Shown here: positions 9,897 to 23,646 of the stretch, one piece after another
How positions within the stretch are numbered: position 1 is the first letter of the stretch
Layout: each line of letters starts with the position of its first letter
NCBI GenBank assembly: GCA_964017195.1
Contig: OZ024896.1
Coordinates: 2,229,987-2,293,986, forward strand
Direction: 5' to 3'
From: Siderastrea radians
Taxonomy: Eukaryota; Cnidaria; Anthozoa; Scleractinia; Rhizangiidae
Length of the DNA stretch: 64,000 bases
Made by a program: the position numbers and the translations under genes
Notes under the pieces: generated by a model
Database searches by the model: none
The model's input: only the letters and a program-made list of their open reading frames with translations
Told to the model about the DNA's origin: nothing

Positions 9897-12377
9897 ATTT
9901 TTCAGACCTTGTGACAAGAATTATTTTTTCGTTTGGTAATTTAATAGTTCGGACTGTCTGGCGTTTGTTTTAATCTCGGAAAGAAAGACATATTGAGCTG
10001 AAGGTTGTCATCTTATTTCTTAAAGAAAAATAGATTCAGGTTTATCCCAGTATGGTACGGGCCCTAGGTCTTGTTACCCATGCTTTCACTGGGCACGTGT
10101 GAAGAAAACGATACGTCCAATCGGGTGCCGCGTACTATGTTTTTGACGTGTGAGCCGTAAACAAGATGATTCTTATTCAGGCCTTCGCTTTTCAAGTCTC
10201 TCGTAATTAACATGAGCGAGAAAAGATTTGTTGCCCACGATACTTCGGTTGAGGATTATGTGGAAATTCACGAAAGCAAAACACAAAAGAGAAAACGAAG
10301 CGAGATGTGAAATTGTTGGAAGAATGTTTGGGAAACAAAGAGAACGACGAGCGAGAAGTGCACACTCTATAGACAGCAGAATCAAACAAGTATCTTTTGG
10401 AGTATATTCGCTCTGTTAGACATAAAGACGAGGAAGATTATGAGCCCACAAGCTTGTTTAAAGTACTGCGAGGCATTTAAAGGGAAATAACTACCCGTGG
10501 TAAGTATCATCAACGATAAACAGTTTGAATTGACTAGAAAATGTGTACAGTCCGGCAAAACATTTATATAATTTACTTCTTTTAGGAGCTTTTGACTTGA
10601 ATCTGTGAAACACAATTTGTCGTTAAACAAGAATTTAAATCTCAGTATGTATATAATAAACATAATACACCATGGAAAGTGTATGCGTACAGTATTTACG
10701 CACTTGCTGGTTTGTATCAGAAATCTCACTCGCTCGCTGTGCTCCTCAAGTGAATTAAGGAAAGGGTCTCCGCAGATTTGGAGGGGGGTGGTCTAGTTTA
10801 GAATACTTTCAAGGTACTGATTAGAACGTTCGTCAGAGTCGAGCATTTCCTTGAAGTATTTAATTTTTGTCTTCGTGAACTTTGTTTTTACGTCACGTGA
10901 CATACCACGCCCAATTTTCACAATTTATTTTGATTGAAATTTACAATATTTTAAGGAAATGAATTCCCATTAAGTTTGCCTTGTATCAATGACTCGAGGC
11001 AAAAGGTTTAAGGAACTAATTGGGGTTTTGAGAATTTAGGTACTTTCTTTAAACTATGACGTATTAATTTTGGAGAGGGACTGGGACTAGAGAAAAACAG
11101 TAAATAGCTACGTAACAATTAAAGTTTTCAGAAAACCCCGTTTAATTTAAACTACCTTTCCACAATGTGGAGGTTTTGGAAGAAAGATGGGTAGTTGTGA
11201 CGTTCATTATCATGTTGTAATAGAACTATGGCAAAATTTTGCATAAATTAGGGCGTGGCCGAGGAGCCATTCCTTAATCCACCTGAGTCACTCGTTCGAT
11301 TACCGATACTTGACCAACTTGTGCCTAAATACTATACGCACACACTTTCCATGAAGTATTCTATATGTATAGTAGAAGGCAATAAAAATAGTATTTCGGT
11401 AGTCAAGTTCTAACTGTTTGCCACTGCAACTTTAATTATAGCAACAGACGCACTGTCGATATGGCTCAATGTTTATTTCAGCAACTGTTTAACTTGTTTA
11501 ACAAAAAGCTGCTTTGTATTATGCTTTATATTTAACCATTTGAAGGTTTTATGTGGCAATGATAGGCCGGACGAGTCACTCATGGTTTTTAACAAGTCTA
11601 ATGTAAAAGATAAAGCACATCTGTTACAGAAGTGCAGCAGTGATGTCCGAGTGTGTCCGTTTTTGAGAGGTCTTGATATTCTTTATCCCTATAGCTATTA
11701 TAACAATTATCGCCTCAGATCTAAAAATTATTTGCGAGTTTTTTCTTATCCCTAAAACCCCTATCAGCGCGTCTACGGTGAGCAAACTGATATGAAATAC
11801 TTCCCTTTTATCGTCTTTGAAATGCTACCAGCTACTGAGGGTTGTGTGGCCGTCCTTAATTCCAGTTGTGTAGTACTCACCTTAGCCCGATGTTACATCC
11901 TTAATATGATACAATTGTAGTTTTATAGATAAAGTACCAATAGTTGTCAGTTTTCTTAAACTACTCATCTTTCTCAAAAATTAAAGATAAGAAAACAATG
12001 TTTATTTTTTACTTTGCCTATATGCTTTTTGTGTATATTTTATCTTCACTGATGTTAGTGCTTCTGTTTTGTAACAGAATTAGGCTACAAAAAACTAAAC
12101 TTATTAAAGAATATACAGTAATAAAAAGCCTTTCTTTTTCTTTTCGTGATGCCTTCCATGCATGCAATATTTTCGCTTTTCGCTTTACGAAAAAAAAGTG
12201 ATAACGACATAAAATTTCGATTTAACTTCAACGCTACCTCTAACGTGAGCAAACGATTTCAATTGGTTGAAAAATGTACCCTACTTACTATTCATTTCCA
12301 TTATCAATTATATAAGTATAGTATGAATGACTCCTTTGTAAACGCCGTAGTTAATGAAGCTAACTGTAGCTGACTAG
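9897..12377. other. Intergenic stretch and probable 3' UTR
   Basis: No gene recognised. 12000-12377 is probably the 3' untranslated region of the RPTP gene (minus strand). The short open frames near 10230-10730 show no family or splice context. Confidence 0.45.
12001..12006 (-). promoter_or_regulatory. Candidate poly(A) signal AATAAA
   Basis: AATAAA on the minus strand, about 370 bases after the RPTP stop at 12378. Confidence 0.35.
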
Positions 12378-12458
12378 TCAGCAAATTGAAAAATTGGAAT
12401 AGGCATTAAAAGAATCCAGGTAAGCTAGGATTGTCTTGTAGCAGAACATGTATTGCTC
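12378..12458 (-). CDS. RPTP terminal exon (end of D2)
   Basis: Begins EQYMFCYKTILAYL, the last helix of a PTP domain, and ends with TGA at 12378-12380. Acceptor TTTCAG at 12459-12464. Confidence 0.8.
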   Translation of the reverse strand, partial: EQYMFCYKTILAYLDSFNAYSNFSIC

Positions 12459-12865
12459 CTGAAACAAACAAATGGACGTTAATCGTAAGCAAAGAAGATG
12501 TTGCCATAACGAATTTCCCCTTCTAAAATTCGGGGACATGGTAAAATAAATTGGCTCTACAAGGAGGAATTATATATTTCGTGTTCTAAAAGCAAGGCCA
12601 GGGAAAAGAAAGAAAATCTCAGTTTCGCCGTTAGTCAATGACCCGTAAATGAAAGAACTTTATCTATGCGTCTGTGTCCGGCGTTCATGCACTAGTTTGT
12701 GACACAAGAGAAAAACAACAAAGCTATCCTGCACAAAATAAAACAATAACACAATAATAGTAGATTAAAACCGTGCATTTTAAAGTTCTTCATTACATCT
12801 CATAATGAAATTTTAAAACTCCTTCTTCTATACGTCAATAAGGCGGGTCTATAAGTTTCTCTTAC

Positions 12866-13001
12866 CAGAGTCGTCACAGCACCAGGTCTTTTGGCTCGAG
12901 TCAATCTTATAGTCTGCAACACGTCAACAGTCTGTTCTGTTTTGACTCGCTCAATCGCTGAAATTACAGTAGATACGGGGCCACTGCGACCAACTCCATC
13001 A
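12866..13001 (-). CDS. RPTP exon: D2 signature loop
   Basis: Encodes SDGVGRSGPVSTV (phosphate-binding loop after the Cys) and the helix TVDVLQTIRLTRAKRPG. The Ser codon is split with the previous exon, which supplies QC. Donor GTAAGA, acceptor CCGCAG. Confidence 0.85.
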
Positions 13002-13939
13002 CTGCGGAAAGAAAGGCTTAGTTTTTCAAAGGGTGGTGATAACCCTTGAAAACAATTCTAGGCAATACCGCATTCCTCGTTTTACCAATCTTAGCCTGGC
13101 TTTAACAATTAAGGAAGGCTTTCACGAACTCTTTTACTTCCTCTGTGCCTGGAGTCTGTGTATAAGCAACTCGGATTCCTGTGGTTATGATGATCCTTAA
13201 GGGTAGCTTGGCTAGCGTTTGAGTTGTTGACGAAATCCTCAGCGTAAACTTTTAATTAAAACCTACTGAGCAGACGTACTTTCTTGTTGTGCTGTTTTTT
13301 TTCTTTTAATTTAACAAGTCGCGATTCTAAGTTTTGAGTCTTTGGGCAAACATTTTCCATGAAAGTTATTGATCATGATTTTTCAATCTTGAATTTGAAG
13401 CTGTTGGAATTAAAAAGCTTAACACTTTGCGGTATGCGTAAACAAGCAAAACAAAAGCAACTCGAAAACCCGAGAAAAGGATCAGTTACTATGATAGTGC
13501 ACGATGGAGGCCTACAAACTATTATTTGAACTGTTGAAATCTAGACTCAGTTCCAGTATTGTCCAGAAAGGAAGAACATTACTTCTGATCGTCTCAGCTA
13601 GTATATGCATGAATGAAGTTATCTTGTCTATTAACGAACTTTGCTGTGCTTCAAGAGATAATTTGCTAACATCGCACAGAATGCGTGGACATCAGGCAAT
13701 AAAACGTTGCCTGAATTTTCGTCCTCGTGATACGAGAAAGGTTTTTTAGTCCTTTCCTCCAAAAAATTCAGATCACGCAGTTTTCAATCAGGATATAGAT
13801 TTCATCTTATGAATCTTTTGAGAGAAGGGATTGTATATTGGATTTAACGGAAAATCCGTCTTAAGATGTAAGAAGACAGATTCGGCGGTTTTCAAAAAAA
13901 AAACTTACGATTTAAGCGGAATGAAATAACGCTTTTTAC

Positions 13940-14094
13940 CTGCACTGAAAAACAATGACGCCACTTCCGGTTTGTTGCTGAGCCGTTTGTACAGCAGTTA
14001 ACAGTTCCAGTATTTCCTGAGGATCTGGGCACGACTTAGGTTCGGTCCACCCAGTGAACTGCAAGTGATTAACAGTTGACTTCTTCTTGGGAGG
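13940..14094 (-). CDS. RPTP exon: D2 WPD-loop region
   Basis: LQFTGWTEPKSCPDP then GSGVIVFQC. The WPD general-acid loop reads WTE, and the residue before the catalytic Cys is Gln rather than His, as in weakly active or inactive D2 domains. About 900 bases of intron on the 3' side hold nothing recognisable. Confidence 0.85.
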
Positions 14095-14713
14095 CTAAGG
14101 AAGATATGAACACAACGACGTAAAGTGTACCCCAGTGGTAGTGATACTCGGAAAATAAGGATAAAATTTGACGTTGTAAGCAAATTCTTAAAGTAGAGAT
14201 CCCCCTAAAAGCAATGTCCTCACAAGTAACTTGCCTTTCTCTACGGAAAACAGTGGAGAATAATTTACCAGATACCTACATACCAAAGTACCAAATTTGA
14301 CATGATTAGAGCGCCTGAGGGGTTCTGTATACAGCCTGAACAACCGCCTTTCACCGTTAATAAATATAGAAGGAATAGACTGATCCACTTGATTGAAAAA
14401 TCGTTACAAGATGAATAAGGCCGTATGTGACAAACGCCTCCAAACGTGACAACCCCCGAAGGTAATAGGTCCTTACCTTTTTCACCTGTTTCTTTTCTTT
14501 TTCTTTGTTAAACTCTTCAGTTATCTTCTCCTTTACGTGGAAGTGAGTTAACTTAACTTTTCAGGAAAGGAGAAAACTTCATGTCCACTTAAAAAGCTGA
14601 TTAGATTCAGGAGGATTTTTTCTAACCATATATGTTCAGCTATGGACAGAAAGAAATGTTTCCTCAGATGTAGCGTAGCGTATGACAAGTTGGGTGGCAA
14701 TGATAGGACATAC

Positions 14714-14836
14714 CTCTGCATCCAATACGCTGAACTTCCTGGTTGTGACGTTGCTTGAACTTGTTTCTGACAGCATCTCTAAAGTGACTTTACCGTACCT
14801 GACAGTACCTTCAGATGGCCAGTATTGTGGGTAACT
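14714..14836 (-). CDS. RPTP exon: D2 QYWP region
   Basis: SYPQYWPSEG and VRYGKVTLEML, then TTRKFSVL: the YWP and RxFxL landmarks of a PTP domain. Donor GTATGT. Confidence 0.85.
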
Positions 14837-15202
14837 CTGCAGTGTTATAAGACAAATGGCAAATAAAAACGTGGCGGAGAAATGGCTCAACATTTTACTT
14901 TCTAAGAAAGTGAAAGGTGCTACTGGCATCTATCATTACTATAAGCGTGCTTTTCGATATACTGAGCCACACTTTTGTACCTCTTTTGCCGCTTATATTT
15001 GAATATTTTCATAATACAAAAGAATCTAAGTAAAGGTTTTTTGGAAAACGAGCATGCTGTCGAAATAGTCAATTGTCGCACAGATCAGGGCCTTTTCTAA
15101 ATTGTCGCCAGAGTGTGTGCGCAAACAGGTGTCCCTAAGAAAGGGAATTGAAGAAATTTAATTATTCCTAAATAGTTTCGGGGTTTTGTGGTAACTTCCT
15201 AC

Positions 15203-15337
15203 CTCCTTCCTTTCTTTTAGGCTGTTGAGCATGACCACTGTACCGACATTATACTGTGATACCATCCGCCAGAAGTCCTCTATAGTGCTGTTCAATGGTG
15301 CTTGTGTCAAGATGTGCGCATTACGTTTAATGTAGTC
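15203..15337 (-). CDS. RPTP exon: D2 central
   Basis: DYIKRNAHILTQAPL and TIEDFWRMVSQYNVG then VVMLN. Standard PTP core landmarks (QxPL, DFWRM, VML). Acceptor AACAG, donor GTAGGA. Confidence 0.85.
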
Positions 15338-15652
15338 CTGTTAAAAGATGCAAATAAAATTTATAACGGTAGAGGATGGTCGGGATACGTTTAAGACCAA
15401 AAAAAGTGCTGCTTTCAATGTTATTATCCGAGAGTATAAATTCGCCCTTGGCTTCGATACTGAATTCTCTTGCCAATCCGTTAAATGATACTGAACTTGT
15501 AAGCGTTTAATTAGGAGGACCTCAAACAGTCAAATGGCTTTTATCTATTTTGTCCATGAAAAACAACCAAAAAAAAATGATATCGCACTCGTCAATGTAT
15601 TTAGTAACAACAACAACAACAAAAATGATATTGCACTTGTCAATGTACTTAC

Positions 15653-15723
15653 GTCAACAAAAGAGGCGTTGATGTACTCCTTGTCTAGTTCAGAGGATCT
15701 CAAGAACACTCGGGCAGCGTCCA
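15653..15723 (-). CDS. RPTP exon: D2 KNR/YINA region
   Basis: DAARVFL and DKEYINASFVD, donor GTAAGT. The 12.4-kb intron before it contains the inverted-repeat block at 16056-27851. Confidence 0.8.
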
Positions 15724-16055
15724 CTAGTACAATGGAATGAAAATATTGCAAAATTTAAAGTCACTGAGTACCCTAGATGCGAGAGGATTTATCTCGCTTT
15801 TGATTTATCCGCGTTTGTCAATAACCGGCGTTTGACTAACAGCTTCACGTGAGAAGAACCACAAGTACCCAACGTTTTTAATTCATTAAATGATTCGGTA
15901 AAACCTTAAGTGATATAATAATGTTCTAACTGAGTCTATGAGTACAATCCTAAGGTGGCGCCATTCCAATTGACAGCTTTTGAGTGGTTCATTTTCTGCC
16001 GTACTGTCTACGTTGTTTTTATGAATTTTGTTTTATTAAAAGTTATTAATAGCCA

Positions 16056-17525
16056 CTTAAGAGCCATTTTCTGAGAATATCGAGAATCGAAAGACACTCA
16101 CAAAAAATTGAATTTTTTTTTATTTCGCCAAAACATCCCTTTGGGTAAGCTAATTCAAGAAAAAATAATCCAAAGTTCCAACGAGTTATTTAACGGACGA
16201 AAATTTAAAAAGTTCGAAAAATGCATAAAATGGCGGTTTTAGGGTTTCTAAACGGCTCAAATTCTTACTCAACTTTAGGAAGCCGGTGAGAGCGTAAAAA
16301 AGGTTCTTTTAAAACGAAACAAACCACGAACATTATTTAACCTTTCTACTTTAAGACTGTGTAATAAATTTGCCAATGTTTGGTTTCGAACATTTTCAAG
16401 CGGCGTTTTTATCGAGCCGCTCTTAACCTTGTTTATCACAAGGTAAAATGAAGGCCAACTTCGGCCGCTTAAAACGGCATCTGGTATGTATCGTTCAATG
16501 ATTAAGACTACACAGAAAGAAAGCTATGTCATTGTACTTTTCACCAGGAAAGTTACAGCTTTGGGAATCAAATACTTCCCCGTCAGTAAATTTTTACTGT
16601 TTAGTGATCTGAGCGGGTAGAATTATATGCAAATTACAGATTTAATTCCTGGAATACTGCTAACAATTAGAAAGGTCGTTTAAGATAGGCTCACCATTTG
16701 TTACACATACAGGCACAGTGTTTTTCCTGATCTTTAAAAGAAAGTTCTGCTTTCTTGAGTCTTGCTGAGTCTTATTATGTTAAAACAAAGCAGATTTTTA
16801 ACGGCATTTCAACAAGACAGGAATCCACTCATTCAACTTAACCAAGAGAACATCGAAAACACAGAGAAACGACGTACAATGCCGCCTACCTTGCCAACCG
16901 AAAACGCAACAATACAACAGAAAAACATTCCAAACTGTAAACAAACGAATTTTCAGTTTCCTGATTGAGAGAAGATATTTTAAACTCATCGCCTGAAGGA
17001 ATACGCGGAAAGACAGGTGACCTCTGCACTGACCCGCACGTGTCACACCACACTAACAGAGAGAGTCACGTATTCAATTTCTGTTATGTGATTTGACATA
17101 AAAACTTGGTGGAAAGTTAAAAACAAAAAAAAACCTTGCAACAGATAGCTAGTACTTTGTTGGATTACATGTTAGCACAAGCTCCACAAAGGAGTTTTTA
17201 CGGTCATGACTCTCTCTATTAACTGGTAATTTCGCACTGTACGTGCTGTTGTAATTTTACTACTAATTTAGTTACAGCTCATGAAATAAAATAAATATTG
17301 CAGTAAGTTACATTCAGAGTGTGTAAGTACTGATATATGGCGTCGTGTAGTTTTTCCACTCTTCTGGAGAGGGTCACTGCCTGTGGATTAAGCAGTTGTT
17401 ACCCTGAGGCCACGTTGAAGTTGTTTCCCTAAAAGAATGCACAAGACACATCTCGCTGCATCTTTAATTGCACGGACTAAGTGCGGATAAAGCGGTTGAC
17501 AGTGAATTCAAGTTGTTCATGACGA
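16056..17525 (+). repeat. Left long inverted-repeat arm
   Basis: Matches 26430-27851 in reverse. Short open frames at 16762-16968 and 26939-27145 are the same sequence on opposite strands and are not considered genes. Confidence 0.8.
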
Positions 17526-17561
17526 GACGCTACGGGGTCTAACTGGAAGTACATTAAGGAA

Positions 17562-17587
17562 TGCGGGGTTGTGGACCCCGCATTCCT
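17562..17587. repeat. Short perfect hairpin
   Basis: GGAATGCGGGG pairs with CCCCGCATTCC across a short loop, just outside the left long arm. Confidence 0.5.
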
Positions 17588-19489
17588 TTCATATTTGAAT
17601 TTTGATCAAGGCGCCGCGAAAGCAATAGGTGTTAAAATCCGCAGCTTTCGCTGTCAACAAAGCTTTTCTGTTACCGGAAACACACTGTTGTTGAATAAAT
17701 ATCACAGACCTTTTTGCAAGTTGATCGCAACGGCAAATTTATTTTTGTGGCTGTTCACAAACAATAAGTTAATAGGCTATGAATAGCCTCTTATATCTCT
17801 AGAGGATTGTAGTGCGCGCAAGCGGTTTTACCGCCCCTCCTTTCTCCGGAGAGGTCATTTGTTGGTATGTGATCGGACGTTCTGAGAGAAATACTTGAAG
17901 AGAATCTATAAATACAACATGGTCTTTCTCCCGTTTTTAACAAAATCGCGAATTTATCGAGAATTATTCACAGAAACTCGATACTCTTTCTCTACGAAAG
18001 AAAGAAACAGTAACAGTAACAAAAAGGATAAAACTTTCGTTCACATAATCTGTTAGACTGCGAGCAGTCTCAAATCGTGCTCGCCCGCTTGCTATTTGCG
18101 CTTCGTTCTGCACGGATTTTAGAGCAAAAGAGAGACTGCTCGCAGTCTAATAATCTGTCCTCTGAACAGGCCATTTGCTTTGCCGTCTGAATTTGCACCA
18201 AGACTGAGGAAACTATTGCTTCCTACGCTTGCGGTCGTTTAGTCTCCCAGACGTCTGCGCGCAGGCTAGCGGTCGTTTCGCCTACGAGTCTTTTCGCCCA
18301 AGGCCAGTTGGTTAACCTTTGACGCGCTCAGAGAACGAGAAATTAAATATATTGCTTTTTCTTTTCCTAGGGTAACACGCTTTAAGAACGAAAAATAGTA
18401 TATAATTCATTTACTTTCGGCATTTAAGACGTTAGCAGACAAAAACAAAAGCAAAATATATCGTAGGCGAAACGACCGGTTTCCCCTTGCTGACATCGTG
18501 ATTTCATCCTCAGCGTTCTAATTGTTGGCCATGCTACTGGTTGCAAGTTACACTTCACAGCACTTAATTCGATTGCCCAAGAAAAGCAGTGGTTTCCGGG
18601 CGCTTAACAGGAACATCTAAAAGTCGCCTAAGAATAACGTCCCAACGAAGAAATGTCACTTTACGGGCTTGCCTTTGGCATTTGTCCAATTCGGGAGTTT
18701 GACAGTTCTCTTTCCTTCACCATCGCTCTGGCCTCGTGCATGATGCCGAAGTCACAGTATTAAAACTGGTATTAAATCTGCAGCATTTCAACCTTGTTCT
18801 ACCACAATGTTGAACTCAAATATTATAGTATATGGGAATTTAAAATTGTACCGAATGGACTAAACTGCAGTTTAACGAAACTGTTATTGTTATCACTGTT
18901 ATAGAAAAACATCCAGGGACTTCTAATAATTGTGACACATGGGAAAGTGACATGCCCCCCACCAACCCCCCCCCCCCGCAAAAAAATAATAATAAAACAA
19001 AATATAACATAACATAACAAAAATGCAGTCCTTAAAATACCTGCTACAGCTAGTAACAATTTATTTTTAATCTTTCCTCACTCAACTGTACATATCATTG
19101 TTTGCCCCAATTCTCTAGACCTACACTAGCATAAGCACAGATCCAGGAATAGGATTTATAGAAACAGGTCATGAAATGACATCATTGTGACACCATCAAA
19201 GGCTTTTTTAACTAGCATGTTCTTTGTAAATAGTGATCTAAGGAATGCTAAACCTAAAAACAATAAACTTTATTATCATTTGCCAATAAATTATTAACAT
19301 GTTGTGTGCAAATATGAACCGAGAGTTAATTCCAATCAAAATCAATATTAATCAATGATAGTCAATAACAATTAACAGTCACTCAACTTTTAAGCTTTGA
19401 ATTGTATTGATTTCCATAACCAGTCAATTAATTGGAATTGATTATTATTGATTATATTGACTATTGGTTTTCATTGTTTGATACTGCCC
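17588..19489. other. Intron stretch; one MITE, otherwise nothing seen
   Basis: Apart from the MITE at 18054-18149 and a C-run near 18965, I see no gene or repeat. Confidence 0.4.
18054..18149. mobile_element. Palindromic MITE with 9-bp target duplication
   Basis: Ends TAGACTGCGAGCAGTCTC and its reverse complement. Flanked by identical ATAATCTGT at 18045-18053 and 18150-18158. A 9-bp duplication fits Mutator-like elements. Confidence 0.8.
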
Positions 19490-22090
19490 AGCAGAAGGCA
19501 ACAGCCACACACTGTGATGACAGATTTGGATGCTACTGCTCCCCTCATTAGTAGCTAACTTTTAATTGAAAGGGATTGTTAAAGGTAACAGTCAAACACA
19601 CCGGAGATACATCTGAATGCTACTGTTCCCCCCATTAGTAACTGAAACTTAAACTAGAAAGGAATTGTTAAAGGTAACAGCTGCACCCTGGGACGATACA
19701 TCTGGGTGCTACTGTTCCCCTCATTAGTAACTGAGACTTAAAATAGAAAGGGTTTGTTAAAGGTAACAGCCGCACACTCCGACGATACATCTGGATGCTA
19801 CTGTTCCTCTCATTAGTAACTGAGACTTAAAATAGAAAGGGATTGTTAAAGGCAACAGTCGCACACTCCGACGATACATCTGGATGCTACTGCTCCCCTC
19901 ATTAGCAACTGAGACTTCAAATACAAAGGAATTGTTAAAGGTAATAGTCGCACACTCCGACGATACATCTGGATGCTAGTGTTCCCCTCATTAGTAACTG
20001 AGACTTCAAATACAAAGGAATTGTTGAAGGTAATAGTCGCACACTCCGACGATACATGTGGGTGCTACTGCTCCCCTCATTAGCAACTGAGACTTCAAAT
20101 ACAAAGGAATTGTTAAAGGTAATAGTCGCACACTCCGACGATACATCTGGATGCTAGTGTTCCCCTCATTAGTAACTGAGACTTAAAATAGAAAGGGATT
20201 GTTAAAGGTAACAGTCGCACACTCCGACGATACATCTGGATGCTACTGCTCCCCTCATTAGGAACTGAGACTTAAAATAGAAAGGGATTGTTAAAGGTAA
20301 CAGTCGCACACTCCGACGATACATCTGGATGCTACTGTTCCCCTCATTAGTTAACTGAGACTTAAAATAGAAAGGAATTGTTAAAGGTAACAGTTGCACA
20401 CTCCGACGATACATCTGGATGCTACTGTTCCCCTCATTAGTTAACTGAGGCTTAAAATAGAAAAGAATTGTTAAAGGTAACAGTTGCACACTCCGACGAT
20501 ACATCTGGGTGCTACTGTTCCCTTTGTTAGTAACTTAGACTTAAATAGAAAGGAATTGTTAAAGGTAACAGTTGCACACTCCGAGGATACATCTGGATGC
20601 TACTGTTCCCCTCATTAGTAACTGAGACTTAAAATAGAAAGGAATTGTTAAAGGTAACAGTCGCACACTCCGACGATACATCTGGATGCTACTGTTCCTC
20701 TCATTAGTAACTGAGACTTAAAATAGAAAGGGATTGTTAAAGGCAACAGTTGCACACTCCGACGATACATCTGGATGCTACTGCTCCCCTCATTAGCAAC
20801 TGAGACTTCAAATACAAAGGAATTGTTAAAGGTAATAGTCGCACACTCCGACGATACATCTGGATGCTAGTGTTCCCCTCATTAGTAACTGAGACTTCAA
20901 ATACAAAGGAATTGTTGAAGGTAATAGTCGCACACTCCGACGATACATGTGGATGCTACTGCTCCCCTCATTAGCAACTGAGACTTCAAATACAAAGGAA
21001 TTGTTAAAGGTAATAGTCGCACACTCCGACGATACATCTGGATGCTAGTGTTCCCCTCATTAGTAACTGAGACTTAAAATAGAAAGGGATTGTTAAAGGT
21101 AACAGTCGCACACTCCGACGATACATCTGGATGCTACTGCTCCCCTCATTAGGAACTGAGACTTAAAATAGAAAGGGATTGTTAAAGGTAACAGTCTCAC
21201 ACTCCGACGATACATCTGGATGCTACTGTTCCCCTCATTAGTTAACTGAGACTTAAAATAGAAAGGAATTGTTAAAGGTAACAGTTGCACACTCCGACGA
21301 TACATCTGGATGCTACTGTTCCCTTCATTAGTAACTGAGACTTAAATAGAAAAGAATTGTTAAAGGTAACAGTTGCACACTCCGACGATACATCTGGGTG
21401 CTACTGTTCCCTTTGTTAGTAACTCAGACTTAAAATAGAAAGGAATTGTTAAAGGTAACAGTTGCACACTCCAACGATACATCTGGATGCTACTGTTCCC
21501 CTCATTAGTAACTGAGACTTAAAATAGAAAGGGATTGTTAAAGGCAACAGTCGCGCACTCCGACGATACATCTGGATGCTACTGTTCCCCTCATTAGTAA
21601 CTGAGACTTAAAATAGAAAGGGATTGTTAAAGGTAACTGTCGCACACTCCGACGATACATCTGGATGCTACTGCTGCCCTCATTAGGAACTGAAACTTAA
21701 AATAGAAAGGGATTGTTAAAGGTAACAGTTGCACACTCCGACGATACATCTGGATGCTACTGTTCCCCTCATTAGTTAACTGAGGCTTAAAATAGAAAAG
21801 AATTGTTAAAGGTAACAGTTGCACACTCCGACGATACATCTGGGTGCTACTGTTCCCTTTGTTAGTAACTCAGACTTAAAATAGAAAGGAATTGTTAAAG
21901 GTAACAGTTGCACACTCCGAGGACACATCTGGATGCTACTGTTCCCCTCATTAGTAACTGAGACTTAAAATAGAAAGGAATTGTTAAAGGTAACAGTCGC
22001 ACACTCCGACGATACATCTGGATGCTACTGTTCCCCTTATTAGTAACTGAGACTTAAAATAGTTTAAGGGATTGTTAAAGGTAACAGTTG
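19490..22090. repeat. 89-bp minisatellite, about 29 copies
   Basis: Unit contains ACATCTGGATGCTACTG, CCCCTCATTAG, AACTGAGACTTAAAATAG and ACACTCCGACGAT. Variants recur about every 890 bp (for example CATTAGGAACTGAG near 20250 and 21141), so there is a higher-order repeat of about ten units. Open frames here come from the repeat itself. Confidence 0.9.
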
Positions 22091-23614
22091 TCGACAGGTG
22101 ACCTATCTCAGGGACACTAATGTTAACTTTGTTACTAACTGTAGTTTTCAAGTTGGAAGGGACTGTTAAAATAAGGCAAAATGCAGTACACTCTTGCATT
22201 ACATCAACACCACTAAGGCAAAATGTAGTGTGCGAGTCATATTCTTGGCAGGATTCAAATCTCAGTAGGCATTCTTCATATATTTAATTGGTAGAGCATG
22301 TTCCATGGTATCTTTTTAATTTCCTAAGGTCTCTTTCCATGGGACCTGAAAAATGACAGTGTATGCATTAAGCAATGATATATATTAAGTTACTATCAGT
22401 GATAAAGTATCACCATAATGGAAGGTATGAATTACATGCAGAACATTTTGACTTGATATTTCGTAATTGGTCTAAAATGGTGACACTGAAAACCACAATT
22501 CAGCGATAGGATTTTAGCAAACTTTGTCTGTGATGGTAAACTCATTTGGCTGCCAACTTCACCAACAATGTGCCTTAGGCCTTAAATCTACTCTTGCAGG
22601 CTTAAGCTTATGTCCCAAAAATGGTACAGACAATAAAACAAATCCTGAAAAGGCAGTGTCATGTTAATTATTTTGTAAAAAAAAAAGAAAAAAAAACATG
22701 ATCAGTTTTACACACCTGACATTGAGTTCACACAGATACTGTGTTTTGCATCTGCTGTTTGATGTCCTTCCTTCTTTTACACAGTTACACTGACGCCAAG
22801 GTTAACTGGGCCTTAACTTCTCAGTGCATCGTTTGCATCTTGTGGTGAATCAGCTTTGTAGGCAACCACCCCAGTAGAATCCAGAAGTTGTTTGAGTAGT
22901 TTGCAGTTACATATACAACGCACAAAGTTGGATACTATTAAGTTCCTCATTGAGTAAAAACTCCAAATAATCTTAAATTCCAGTTGACCTAGAGGAAAAA
23001 AGTAACATTTTTATTTTAACAGTTCTTAATAAAACTCTCTTACAGCTGTAATCAAACTCTCAGGTGAGGTATAATATGAACATCAATGTTAACTTTTCAG
23101 GGGTTTAGTTCTTTGCTGTTTCTTTTGTTACTATAGCTAGATGTTATGTAAGTCAAATGATCAAGTAGCTATAAACCTAAACAGGAGGAAAATGTTATAT
23201 TCAGCAGGATAAAAAACATGATAATGAGAAGAAAGAATAAAAATTGCTTGAAAAAAGTCATGTTCAAGAATCCCATTACTACCAAAAAGACCAATTTTAT
23301 CTAAAAGAATTCATAACTACAACAACCAAAACTGCAGATGTAGGCATGCATGTCAACTCTACATCATGATGTATCTGGGAGACCCCTAGATAAAAATAAG
23401 TGAATTGGAAATTATACAACTTTTCGATATCATCTTGATATAATTTTCAAGGAAGAAAAATCATCATATGTTAATATATACCTGAAACAGTGTCAAATAG
23501 TTCTACACTGATTAGACTCCTGGATACCCAAAAATTTTAAAATTAAATCACCCAGTCTATTGTTTCGGTCACAAAATCTCCTAGACAACAGCAATCTTGG
23601 ATCTTTCTTCCAAA

Positions 23615-23646
<32 letters not shown>

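Noticed and set aside
10173..10796. Short frames near 10.2-10.8 kb
   Set aside because: No conserved motif, no splice signals that link to a gene.
19490..22090. Possible CRISPR array
   Set aside because: No unique spacers; it is a continuous minisatellite in a eukaryotic intron.
20202..22199. Open frames repeating MYRRSVQLLPL
   Set aside because: They come from the 89-bp minisatellite; the unit is not a multiple of three and frames close at random.
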